Below are positions 54,673 through 61,940 of a stretch of 64,000 nt of DNA, piece after piece. The translations under genes and the position numbers were made by a program. Within the stretch, counting starts at the first letter, position 1; every line of letters starts with the position of its first letter. Source of the DNA: Myxococcus flavus (lineage in GTDB: Bacteria; Myxococcota; Myxococcia; Myxococcales; Myxococcaceae); contig NZ_CP143624.1 of assembly GCF_050038885.1 (NCBI RefSeq), positions 7,502,001 through 7,566,000 on the forward strand, in the 5' to 3' direction. Below the pieces are notes generated by a model. That model did no database searches. It saw nothing but the letters and a program-made list of their open reading frames with translations, and had not been told where the DNA came from.

Positions 54673-54942
54673 GTCGCCCTTGGCCACCCACGCCTGGCCT
54701 TCCACGACCGGGCGTGGCGGTCTCCACGAGCACGTGCTCCAACTGCATGGGGTGCCGGTCGGCTACACCACGTGACGCGCCCGCTCGATAGGCATGGAGG
54801 CCAGTTGTTTCAGGGGGTTATGTGGGGTGGTCGAATCATTGGCCGGCATGTCGATCTCCCCAAACCTCGTTCGTCGTCACGTTAGAAGCCGGGGCGGATG
54901 GCTCTGGCGCCAACCTGAAGGAACGAAGAAGGGGAGCAAGCC

Positions 54943-55410
54943 ATGTCGACCGGAACGCCGCTGAACGTGGATGTCGCTGCAGCAGGGCAGGGCACGAAGT
55001 CGCTCGGTCGTCATTTGCTGAAGGTCGCGCGGGTGTTGCAGGGGCTGCTGTTCTTCGTCTTCGGGCTGAACGGCTTCCTGAACTTCATTCCGCCGCCGCC
55101 ACCGGAGACCATTCCCGAGGCGGCCATGGCGTTCAGCGTCGCACTCGCGAAGACGGGCTACATGATGCCGCTCATCAAGGGCACCGAGGTGCTGGCGGGC
55201 GTGCTGTTGCTGGCGAACCGCTTCGTGCCGCTGGCGCTGACACTCCTCGCCCCCGTCATCGTCAACATCGTCGCGTACCACGTCTTCCTGGCGCCGAGCG
55301 GTATGGTGATGACTGTCATTGTACTCGCCCTTGAAGTCTACCTGGCCTGGGCGTACCGGGACGTGTTCCGCGCCATGCTGGCCGCCCGCGTGACGCCTGG
55401 CGCGAAGTGA
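54943..55410 (+). CDS. DoxX-family membrane protein
   Basis: The 155-residue protein has four hydrophobic segments and DoxX-like signatures (LFFVFGLNGFLNFIP in the first segment and IKGTEVLAGVLLLANRFVPLALTLLAPVIVNI in the centre). DoxX-type proteins are integral-membrane quinone- or thiosulfate-linked subunits in archaea, and of mostly unknown role in bacteria. The ATG at 54943 has GGGGAG upstream. A 270-base gap without a gene separates it from the collagen-like gene, and the truncated gene half at 55538 faces it from downstream. Confidence 0.9.
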   Translation: MSTGTPLNVDVAAAGQGTKSLGRHLLKVARVLQGLLFFVFGLNGFLNFIPPPPPETIPEAAMAFSVALAKTGYMMPLIKGTEVLAGVLLLANRFVPLALTLLAPVIVNIVAYHVFLAPSGMVMTVIVLALEVYLAWAYRDVFRAMLAARVTPGAK

Positions 55411-55537
55411 GCGCGCGCGGCTCCGCCGAGCGGTCAGCGCAGCTCCCGCGTCGTGCAACTAACGGGCTTGAGAGCCGCCCTTCAACATGGGTGACTCTCA
55501 CCGTTTCCTTCACTTGCACCGCGTAGGGCTGACGTGG

Positions 55538-55835
55538 TCAACGCTGCTTCCTGAATAGCCCCTTGCGGAGGTCCCAGAGCACTCGGAGCCTGGGTTTCCT
55601 GCCTGCCGAAGAGGGCGGGCACTGTTGCGCAGACTGCGAGCTGCGTGGGAACGCCGGGCGAGTGGTGGGTAATGCGACGATAGCCTGATGTGGCTTCATC
55701 ATGATCCAGTGGATGAGCATGCCGGCAATGATGATCATGATGCTTGCTGCGATATCCAGCCACTGGAGGATGGGGGTTCGTTCTTGCCAAAGCCGCAGCC
55801 CCATCGTGCCAGACAAGTAGAGCATGACCGCGAGG
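55538..55835 (-). pseudogene. C-terminal half of a membrane-protein gene split by the IS element
   Basis: Reading away from the IS left end, the frame encodes about 98 residues: two hydrophobic segments (VMLYLSGTMGLRLW and WLDIAASIMIIIAGMLIHWIMM), then a basic tail ending before a stop at 55538. It has no start of its own. Base composition is less GC-rich than the surroundings, like the N-terminal half at 57193-57680. The two halves join in the same reading frame when the IS (and a 3-base target repeat, if any) is removed, so it was one gene. I do not recognise the family. Confidence 0.75.
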
Positions 55836-55848
55836 TGAAGTGGACCCC
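55836..55848 (+). repeat. Left terminal inverted repeat of the IS element
   Basis: TGAAGTGGACCCC matches the reverse complement of the right end (TGAGGTGGACCCC) at 12 of 13 positions. An inner TGGACCAC block (55855-55862) also has its counterpart at the right end, with the same 6-base separation. Confidence 0.9.
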
Positions 55849-55907
55849 GTTTTTTGGACCACCCCCATCTTTGCGTTTTGAGCCGACTCCCACGTAGGAG
55901 AACGGCC

Positions 55908-56195
55908 ATGAAGCAGAGGAACAAGAAGCGGTTCGACCCGGAGTTCAAGGCGCGCGTAGCGCTGGAGGCGCTGCAGGAGAAGGAGAGCCTGGCGCAGCTG
56001 GGGCGCCGGCACGGGGTGCACCCGGTGCTGGTGGGCCAGTGGAAGAAGCAGCTGCTGGAGAAGGCGGCCACGGCCTTCACCACCGAGGCCGCGGGGCGGG
56101 ACGCCGAGAAGGTGCAGGACGAACTGCTGCGGAAAATCGGCGAGCTGACGGTGGAGCGCGATTTTTTAGCGCGCGGGCTGCAGCGCTCCCGCTGA
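55908..56195 (+). CDS. IS3-family transposase OrfA
   Basis: The 95-residue protein has the IS3 OrfA plan: helix-turn-helix (RFDPEFKARVALEAL, then LAQLGRRHGVHPVLVGQWKK) followed by a short coiled coil (KVQDELLRKIGELTVERDFLARGLQ), used for dimerisation and end binding. ATG 55908 follows GTAGGAGAACGGCC. Its tail contains the T TTT TTA slippery heptamer that can lead translation into OrfB. Confidence 0.94.
   Translation: MKQRNKKRFDPEFKARVALEALQEKESLAQLGRRHGVHPVLVGQWKKQLLEKAATAFTTEAAGRDAEKVQDELLRKIGELTVERDFLARGLQRSR
56162..56168 (+). promoter_or_regulatory. Programmed -1 frameshift site (T TTT TTA) in the IS
   Basis: In the OrfA frame the bases read GAT TTT TTA GCG, so T TTT TTA is in the correct phase of a canonical X XXY YYZ heptamer. 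A -1 slip continues with AGC CGC-type codons in the OrfB frame, giving an OrfAB transposase. A GCGC-rich stem can form just downstream. Confidence 0.75.
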
Positions 56196-56209
56196 GCGAG
56201 AGGCGAGCG

Positions 56210-57037
56210 ATGGTGCAGCCCGGACTCGACACGCTCTCGGTGCGCAAGCAGTGCGACCTGCTCCAGGTCTCGCGCTCGGGGCTCTACTACCAGCCCATCG
56301 AAGTGAACGCCGAGGAGCTCCAGCTCATGCGCCGCATCGACGAGCTGTACCTGGCGCGGCCCTTCTACGGCAGCCGCCGCATGACGGTGGTGCTCCAGCA
56401 CGAGGGGTACGAGGTGAACCGCAAGCGCGTGCAGCGGCTCATGCGCCTCATGGGCCTGGAGGGGATGGCACCTGGGCCGCATACCAGCCGGCCCCACCCG
56501 GAGCATCCCGTCTACCCGTACCTGCTTCGAGGGCTGGCTATCGTGAAGCCGAACCAGGCCTGGGCGGCCGACATCACGTACGTGCCGCTGGCGTACGGGT
56601 GGGCGTACCTGGTGGCCATCATGGACTGGTTCAGCCGGGTGGTGCTGGCCTGGCGCGTGTCCAACACGCTCTCGACGGACTTCTGCATCGAGGCTCTCGA
56701 AGAGGCCCTGCGCCACCATGGACCTCCCAGCATCTTCAACACCGACCAGGGGGCGCAGTTCACGGACAAGGACTGGCTCGCGGTGCTCAAGGGGCAGCAG
56801 GTGCGCATCAGCATGGACGGCAAGGGCCGGTGCGTGGACAACATCTTCGTCGAGCGGCTCTGGCGCAGCCTCAAGTACGAGGAGGTCTATCTCAACGCCT
56901 ACGCCGACGTGCGCCAGGCCTGGGCGGGCGTGGGCCGCTGGCTGCGCTTCTACAACCTTGAGCGCCCGCACCAGGCGCTCGGGTACCGCACGCCCATGCA
57001 TGTCTACCGCACCGGCCTCATCGAGCACGCGGCGTGA
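56210..57037 (+). CDS. IS3-family transposase OrfB (DDE integrase core)
   Basis: The protein of about 275 residues has the rve integrase core with a D-D-35-E triad: D in WAADITYVPL, D in FNTDQGAQFT and E in NIFVERLWRSLKYEE. An upstream HTH_21 region (PFYGSRRMTVVLQHEGYEV) is present. OrfB shares the frame that follows the -1 slip in OrfA; it may also start at ATG 56210, but the functional transposase should be the OrfAB fusion. The C-terminus RPHQALGYRTP is typical of IS3. Confidence 0.94.
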   Translation: MVQPGLDTLSVRKQCDLLQVSRSGLYYQPIEVNAEELQLMRRIDELYLARPFYGSRRMTVVLQHEGYEVNRKRVQRLMRLMGLEGMAPGPHTSRPHPEHPVYPYLLRGLAIVKPNQAWAADITYVPLAYGWAYLVAIMDWFSRVVLAWRVSNTLSTDFCIEALEEALRHHGPPSIFNTDQGAQFTDKDWLAVLKGQQVRISMDGKGRCVDNIFVERLWRSLKYEEVYLNAYADVRQAWAGVGRWLRFYNLERPHQALGYRTPMHVYRTGLIEHAA

Positions 57038-57179
57038 CTCCACAGGCCTCCACAGCTATCCACAGGTTACGAGTCTCCCCCCGCGCCCCCCTCGACACGA
57101 CCACGACGACGACGTATCAACACACTCTCACCGTCGGCTCAGGCGCAAAGATGGATTGCCCCAAAGTGGTCCAGCCGAT

Positions 57180-57192
57180 GGGGTCCACCTCA
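57180..57192 (+). repeat. Right terminal inverted repeat of the IS element
   Basis: GGGGTCCACCTCA, the reverse complement of the left end with one mismatch, with a GTGGTCCA block six bases inward. This sets the end of the element 155 bases after the OrfB stop codon. Confidence 0.88.
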
Positions 57193-57680
57193 AGCGGAAG
57201 TCCCAGCCAGCGATTGAGGGGAGAGGTGCTCGGGTTATCAGCAAACTCTGCAACGGCGTCACTGGAGATGATTGGTAGCTCTCTGCGTCCGATGCGGCAC
57301 GCCACTTCGACGCCTTGTTCGCCCCCATTCGTAAAGATCTCAAAAAGCCAGCGTTCACCGCCTCGCAGTCCTGCTGCGGTGAACACTGCGGTGCGTTCCT
57401 CGAACTTCGATGTGAATGCCGCTGGCCACGGAGCCAAACCCAGATGCTGAGTGCATTTTGGAGAGAATGAACCTTGTCCTCGAATCCGCAACTCAAGGCG
57501 TATGTTGTCGAGAGAAGCAATGTCATCCATGTTTTCGAGATGGATGCGGTACTTCTGTTCGTGAGGATTTCCGCTGATGAAGATATGAATGTGTGTTCGG
57601 ATGACCGAGGAAATGAGTATGAGTAGAAAGGCAACGGGAACTGCGGGTATTAGTCCTTTGAGCACGTCCGACCACGTCAT
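57193..57680 (-). pseudogene. N-terminal half of a membrane-protein gene split by the IS element
   Basis: The frame starts at ATG 57680, overlapping the PAS-sensor stop by four bases (ATGA), and runs about 162 residues to the IS right end. It has an N-terminal membrane segment (LIPAVPVAFLLILISSVI), then a domain with beta-strand character (QKYRIHLENMDDIASLDNIRLELRIRG). The natural continuation is the two-membrane-segment half at 55538-55835. With the IS present, the frame reads about 25 foreign residues to a stop inside the IS, so a truncated protein may still be made. Family unknown. Confidence 0.75.
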
Positions 57681-59815
57681 TGGGCCCCCTCTGGTGAGAC
57701 AATCTTGTCCAGGCCTTGTAAGAGCTTGACGTTGGTTTCTGAGACAGGCTCGACTATCGATAGGGATGTGGTGTGTTTCTTTTTTCCGGCTCTCTTGAAG
57801 ACGACGGGAGCAGCCGTAACCTTGATCCAGTTCGACTTGCCGTTGCGCTTCTTCGTCCGCGCGTAGAAGGTGGCAGGCTGTCCGCGAAGCCGCTGCTCCC
57901 AGATTTCTTTGTAGGGGACCTTTTTCTTCTCTTCTGCCAGTACGACGTCAGGCTCGATGATATTGGCCACCTGGACCGCTGGGTCGGACGGCAGTCGCTT
58001 CTGCCGAAATCCTTCGTTGATGCGAAGCCGCCACGTATTGAGCTGAGGAAGGAACAGGCTCACGACATCCTCCGCGGCGTCGTTGGCTGCCATGACCATC
58101 CCGTCTTCGTCCAATAACATGATTCCGACGCCAAGCTTTCGGAGCAACTCGATGGCGAGCTCATTCTCCGACATTCGTCGGGTCCAGCGATTTCCTCGCC
58201 ATACTGTGAGGAACATCAGAAGGAAAGATGCGATCGCCGCACCGCCAAACGCCTTGGCACCTCGAAACGTTGCCACCGCGGGCCGCACGATCAGCAGCTT
58301 GCGGCTGCGACCGTCGTCGCTCCAGCCGCCAGGGAGCAGGTAGCGGCCATCGTGGGGGAACGACGTGTTGGCCACACTGGCAAGCTGAGTAATCGACCGC
58401 TCGACCCGCCGAAGTACCGTGGAGGCATTGTCTTCGCGAGCAAGAAGTTGGTCGAAAGTATGCTGCAGGTCCTTCTCGAAAGCTTCCCATATGGGTCTGT
58501 TCGCGGCGACCTTGACGCGCTTCTTGTGGTCCGTGACGAGCTGCGTCCCTGGAGCGTCAAACGTCCAGTAGCCGGCGACGGTAATGTCTTCCCCTGCATC
58601 AGGCATGATGGCCCGTGCCTCGTCGACCGCAATGATGTTGCTACGAATGAGTGGATCGAGGAACCGGTTGAGAGACACCGTGAAATCGAAGCAGAGGACG
58701 CCCATCAGTAGAGGGTTCCTTGCACGTGGCTTTTCGATGCGGACACAGCGGGTGCGTATTGGCCCGAAGCCAGTGGAATCTAGGTAGATGTCCGTTTCGT
58801 AGTCACCCACGGTGGCGCGCCTGAACAACCGGCGAACATAGCTTGCCTGGGCCGCAAACTCGGCGACATGGATGGTGCGTGCTCCGGGGGCGGGTGTGCA
58901 GCTCCATTGGCGGATGATTCCTTCCGGGGTCGTGAAGTAGACAGCGACCAGGGATGATTCGTCGTCAGAGAAGTCGCACTGCTGATTCGCGAAGGCCTGC
59001 AGCACAACATCCAGGGGACGGGAGAGTGCTGCGGTTTCGTGCGTCCGGGGAGAGAAACACTCTGCGCCGTCGTCGCCCGACCTGGTCGCATCCGAGCACT
59101 CGCATTGCGCCGTGCATTCGTGGTCGGAGCGGCAGTTGTCGAGTGTCGCGGGGACGAAGAGTTGGGTTCGCAGTTCAATGGTCAAATCGCATCCTGGCGT
59201 GCCGAACATGAACTCGTCCGGACGAGGAGGGGTATCTTCTACAGGACAGTGTTTGACGGACTTGGCGTAAGGGGCACACCGATAGTTGCAGATTTGATCT
59301 CTGAGGGTTGCTTTCCACTGCTGCCGTTGCTGCGGAACCGTGGTGTCGGGAAGCTCTCGGTCGAACTGTTGCACGGACTTCGGAAGGCCACCGTCCGGGT
59401 TGTCGCAGCCAGGGTCGTCGGTGGCCAGCATGTCTTTGGCCATGGCGGCGAAGGCCCCCTCAATTCGCCGAGCGAGCTGTCGCGCCCTGACCGCAGCATC
59501 TTTGTCAGGGGAGACCTGTGCGGCGTCGAAGGTGAAGGAGAGGATTCCTGGGTCATCTGGCTGATCGTTGACCACATCCGGATGGTATCGGAGGTGATTT
59601 TCGATTTCAAAGTCGATGGCCTCCATGTTCTGGAGGAGCTGGCTCAGGGCCTCCCGTATACAGATCACTGTGATGACCAGGAAGAAGAGCGACACCAGAT
59701 AGAGCGCCGCGCTTGTGGAGATGATTCTCCTTGCACTGCGAACGATGCGCCAGCGCATCCGCGGGTCGAGCATTACATCCTGCAGCCCAGCCGATGGGGT
59801 CTCTGGTTCATTCAC
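57677..59815 (-). CDS. Membrane sensor with large periplasmic domain and cytoplasmic PAS, no output domain
   Basis: The 712-residue protein has a first membrane segment near residues 35-58 (AALYLVSLFFLVITVICI), a periplasmic region of about 450 residues containing more than ten cysteines, a second membrane segment (GGAAIASFLLMFLTVW, about 510-526) and a cytoplasmic PAS-like domain (LLRKLGVGIMLLDEDGMVMAANDAAEDVVSLFLP). After the PAS I see no histidine kinase, cyclase, HD or other output domain. The layout recalls Cache-type chemosensors that act through a partner. Its stop overlaps the start of the IS-disrupted gene, a likely partner. The GC content is lower than the chromosome average. Confidence 0.82.
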   Translation of the reverse strand: MNEPETPSAGLQDVMLDPRMRWRIVRSARRIISTSAALYLVSLFFLVITVICIREALSQLLQNMEAIDFEIENHLRYHPDVVNDQPDDPGILSFTFDAAQVSPDKDAAVRARQLARRIEGAFAAMAKDMLATDDPGCDNPDGGLPKSVQQFDRELPDTTVPQQRQQWKATLRDQICNYRCAPYAKSVKHCPVEDTPPRPDEFMFGTPGCDLTIELRTQLFVPATLDNCRSDHECTAQCECSDATRSGDDGAECFSPRTHETAALSRPLDVVLQAFANQQCDFSDDESSLVAVYFTTPEGIIRQWSCTPAPGARTIHVAEFAAQASYVRRLFRRATVGDYETDIYLDSTGFGPIRTRCVRIEKPRARNPLLMGVLCFDFTVSLNRFLDPLIRSNIIAVDEARAIMPDAGEDITVAGYWTFDAPGTQLVTDHKKRVKVAANRPIWEAFEKDLQHTFDQLLAREDNASTVLRRVERSITQLASVANTSFPHDGRYLLPGGWSDDGRSRKLLIVRPAVATFRGAKAFGGAAIASFLLMFLTVWRGNRWTRRMSENELAIELLRKLGVGIMLLDEDGMVMAANDAAEDVVSLFLPQLNTWRLRINEGFRQKRLPSDPAVQVANIIEPDVVLAEEKKKVPYKEIWEQRLRGQPATFYARTKKRNGKSNWIKVTAAPVVFKRAGKKKHTTSLSIVEPVSETNVKLLQGLDKIVSPEGAQ

Positions 59816-60050
59816 GGCACGTGACTCCTGCCCAGGGGCTGCCGTTTCACGACATCGACGCGGTGCTCATCTCCTCGTGGGGTCTTGAGCGTGTGAGGAG
59901 TCTCCGGGCTTGGATGTCGAAAGTACCGAGGGAGCCCATCGAGCGGAGCACTATGTAGGGTCAATCACTCACAATTGACACTTTCATGCGGAAAGCGTTT
60001 GGGGCGCCAATCGTGCCTGCCCCTTGAGGCAAGGCGGGCGAGCACTGGAG

Positions 60051-60078
60051 TCGTGGAGGCCGCGAGAGTCGAACCCAC
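60051..60078 (-). other. tRNA/tmRNA 3'-end-like fragment
   Basis: Read on the minus strand, GTGGGTTCGACTCTCGC folds as a T-arm with the TTCGA loop core and a 5-bp stem (with two G-T pairs). It is followed by seven bases GGCCTCC and an A, exactly where an acceptor 3' strand and discriminator should be; the next bases are CGA rather than CCA. No matching 5' acceptor strand (GGAGGCC) is found upstream, so this is not a complete RNA gene. Such 3' ends are favoured integrase attachment sites. Confidence 0.35.
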
Positions 60079-60125
60079 AGGCTGAAGTCGCCCCGGTTTC
60101 GGGGTAACGCCGCTCGACCGGTTCC

Positions 60126-60152
60126 TTCAACGTGCAAATGGGAATCACGGGG
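60126..60152 (+). pseudogene. Remnant similar to the collagen-like protein C-terminal domain
   Basis: The bases encode FNVQMGITG, the same nine residues found in the C-terminal domain of the collagen-like lipoprotein (near 54373-54399). Three nucleotide differences are all silent third-base changes. Similarity fades on both sides, and a stop codon follows about 18 codons later. It is probably the last trace of a paralogous gene. Confidence 0.5.
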
Positions 60153-60163
60153 ACCGAGCCGGA

Positions 60164-60199
60164 CAGGCACCGCCATCCATTGAACGGATGCGGTGCCTG
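60164..60199 (-). terminator. Hairpin downstream of the BNR-repeat gene
   Basis: CAGGCACCG-C-CATCC pairs with GGATG-CGGTGCCTG around a 7-base loop: a 14-bp stem with one bulged C. It lies 63 bases beyond the BNR gene stop on the minus strand. There is no clear U-tract, so it may instead be part of the decayed repeat region. Confidence 0.5.
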
Positions 60200-60261
60200 G
60201 GTGCGTTGACACTGATGCGCGCGACGGTCCTCCGGATGGTCTGCTGCCGGGCCGGCGCGGC

Positions 60262-61602
60262 CTACTTCACCTCGGTGCGTCGGAACAACACATCCGTGTT
60301 GTCGACCGTCAGAGCCTCCAGCCAGGTAACGTAGCCGTTCTTCCCCTCCTTGGATGAGAGGACCCGTGGGGTGGAGGAGCGCACGGGGGAGTCGCTCAGG
60401 TTCTTGATGGGCTCGAAGGACTCACCGAAGTCGCCGCTGGCCCGGTAGAAGATGTCGGTTGGGCCCGGCGTGCTGTCTTCCCACACGACGCGGAGGAACT
60501 CGTTCTCGGCAGAGAGGTTGACGGCCCCGGAGTCACCGGCGCTCTTGCTCAGGTTCCGGGCCTTGGCGAACGAGTCGCCGCGGTTGTCGCTGACACGGAG
60601 AAAGATGTCGAAGTTCCCGGGGCCATTGTCCTGCCACGCCACGTAGACGTGTTGGCCCGAGACCTCGAGGTCCGGATCGAGCGCCAGGCCCACCCCGTCG
60701 CTCAGGACCACGGACGGCTCGAAGGTCGCTCCCCGGTTGAGGCTGCGCCGGTAGACAATGTCACAAAGGCTGGGGAAGAAGTCATCACACTCCTCCCAGA
60801 CCACGTGGACCTTCTGGTCTTTCACCGCGATGCGGGCGCGCTGGGACGGCTGGATCGGGCCCTGGTCGACGCTGAGGTTGATGAGGGGGTCGAAGGTACG
60901 CCCCTCGTTGGTGCTGCGGCGGAAGCGCACGTCGGGAATGTCATCCACTCCCGCGTCGTCTCCGACCAGGAACACTCCGTTGTTCGACGCGACGATTTCC
61001 GTGACGCCAATTTCCTGGCCATTGTCGATGGTGAGCGTGGGGCCAAAGCTCTGGCCCCGGTCATGGCTCGCCCGGAAGAGCTGGTCGACTGACTCCTCCC
61101 CGGTCGTGACACCCCACGTCACGTACACGTCGCCGTTCTCCGCCGCCAGCCGAGGAGTGAAGCCTCTGGTGCTGAGTGTCAGGGGCGGCTCGAACGTCCG
61201 GCCGTGGTCGTGGCTCGCGCGGAACCGGATGCCCTGCTCGCTCCAGGCGACGTAGACCTTCTTCCCCTCCGCGAACACGGACGGGCTGAAGGCGGGTGTG
61301 ACGCCGCTGCTCAAGGTCTGGGGAGGGCCGAAGGTCTTGCCCCGGTCCGAGCTCCTCCGCAGGATGATGCTGGAGACGCCTCCATCCGGCGTGTCACTCC
61401 AGACGACATAGACGTCGTTTCCTGAGGTGGCCACCGCGTACTCGAAGTTGGAGGTCGGTGTGTCGCTCAGGTTCAACACCGGGCCGAACTTCTCCTCGAA
61501 CCGTCGCGGTCCTTCGTGGGCGACCGCCCCAGCGGAAATAAGCAACCCTCCGAAGAACCAGACCCAGGCTCCGCGGCTCACCACGCGCGTCAGATTCGCC
61601 AT
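60262..61602 (-). CDS. Secreted BNR-repeat (sialidase-like fold) protein
   Basis: The 446-residue protein has a signal peptide (WVWFFGGLLISAGAVAHEG) and about seven repeats of roughly 55 residues, each with a strand pair DVYVVWSDT or VYVAWSEQ and an Asp-box-like SxDxGxTF motif (SSDRGKTFGPP, SHDHGRTFEPP, STNEGRTFDPL, SLNRGATFEPS). This is the six- or seven-bladed BNR/sialidase propeller. The catalytic Arg triad and Tyr/Glu pair of true sialidases are not evident, so hydrolase activity is doubtful; a binding role is as likely. ATG 61602 follows GGGGAAGTGAGC. It is divergent from the DUF6209-like gene. Confidence 0.87.
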   Translation of the reverse strand: MANLTRVVSRGAWVWFFGGLLISAGAVAHEGPRRFEEKFGPVLNLSDTPTSNFEYAVATSGNDVYVVWSDTPDGGVSSIILRRSSDRGKTFGPPQTLSSGVTPAFSPSVFAEGKKVYVAWSEQGIRFRASHDHGRTFEPPLTLSTRGFTPRLAAENGDVYVTWGVTTGEESVDQLFRASHDRGQSFGPTLTIDNGQEIGVTEIVASNNGVFLVGDDAGVDDIPDVRFRRSTNEGRTFDPLINLSVDQGPIQPSQRARIAVKDQKVHVVWEECDDFFPSLCDIVYRRSLNRGATFEPSVVLSDGVGLALDPDLEVSGQHVYVAWQDNGPGNFDIFLRVSDNRGDSFAKARNLSKSAGDSGAVNLSAENEFLRVVWEDSTPGPTDIFYRASGDFGESFEPIKNLSDSPVRSSTPRVLSSKEGKNGYVTWLEALTVDNTDVLFRRTEVK

Positions 61603-61833
61603 GCTCACTTCCCCATCTCCTGCGCTTGTTGGGGAGGAGGAGTAGTTTCTGGGGGCGAGCCACGGCACTGCTCGCGGGCGCTGCTGGTTTGGCGGTGGCC
61701 AACGATGCGGTCCCCTCTGCTCCTCGATGAGTCTGCTCTTCCTTTCGACCGATTCAACTCCTGGCCACGACGACTCGCGGGGCTGCTGGGCCGAAGTCCA
61801 GGGAGCAGCGCAGGGCCCACCGCCTCCAGCAGG
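61603..61833. other. Intergenic region between divergent BNR and DUF6209 genes
   Basis: The gap between starts is 338 bases (61603-61940). The left part holds nothing I can name beyond the BNR gene's ribosome site. The right end carries the promoter candidate listed separately. Confidence 0.5.
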
Positions 61834-61864
61834 TTGTCGATGAGCCCCAGTCTTTACGTATAAG
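61834..61864 (+). promoter_or_regulatory. Candidate promoter for the DUF6209-like gene
   Basis: TTGTCG (61834-61839) and TATAAG (61859-61864) are separated by 19 bases. The -10 matches five of six consensus bases and lies about 77 bases before the TTG start. Spacing is two bases longer than ideal, so this is moderate support only. Confidence 0.4.
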
Positions 61865-61940
61865 CGGGGAAACCATTGACCTGATGTGCGGGAGCGGGAT
61901 AGCGCCATCCCGTCCCTCTACCGCTCGAAAGGAGCGCATC

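Larger units (their letters stand above)
55836..57192 (+). mobile_element. IS3-family insertion sequence, complete (1357 bp)
   Basis: The element is bounded by imperfect inverted repeats (left TGAAGTGGACCCC at 55836, right GGGGTCCACCTCA at 57180). A second matching block TGGACCAC lies six bases further inside both ends. It starts TG and ends CA, contains orfA and orfB with a -1 frameshift site, and has a DDE triad. The flanks read AGG on the left and AGC on the right, so a 3-bp target repeat is only partly matched. It splits a membrane-protein gene, and its open frames look intact, so it may still be active. Confidence 0.93.
59816..60261. other. 446-bp low-GC intergenic zone with remnants
   Basis: No intact gene is seen. 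The stretch contains a tRNA/tmRNA 3'-end-like fragment (60051-60078), a short remnant resembling the collagen-like protein (60126-60152) and a long hairpin (60164-60199). Its composition is closer to the PAS sensor region than to the core chromosome. It looks like a scar between an acquired block and the older chromosome. Confidence 0.6.

Noticed and set aside
55801..55860. Perfect target-site duplication around the IS
   Set aside because: Left flank reads AGG and right flank AGC; only two of three bases agree, so a duplication was not claimed as certain.
57034..57450. Plus-strand frames crossing the IS right end
   Set aside because: They span the IS boundary and oppose the N-terminal half of the split gene; no domain and no ribosome site.
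60262..61602. BNR protein as a functional sialidase
   Set aside because: Asp-box repeats are clear, but the catalytic Arg triad and Tyr/Glu pair could not be identified, so only the fold is called.
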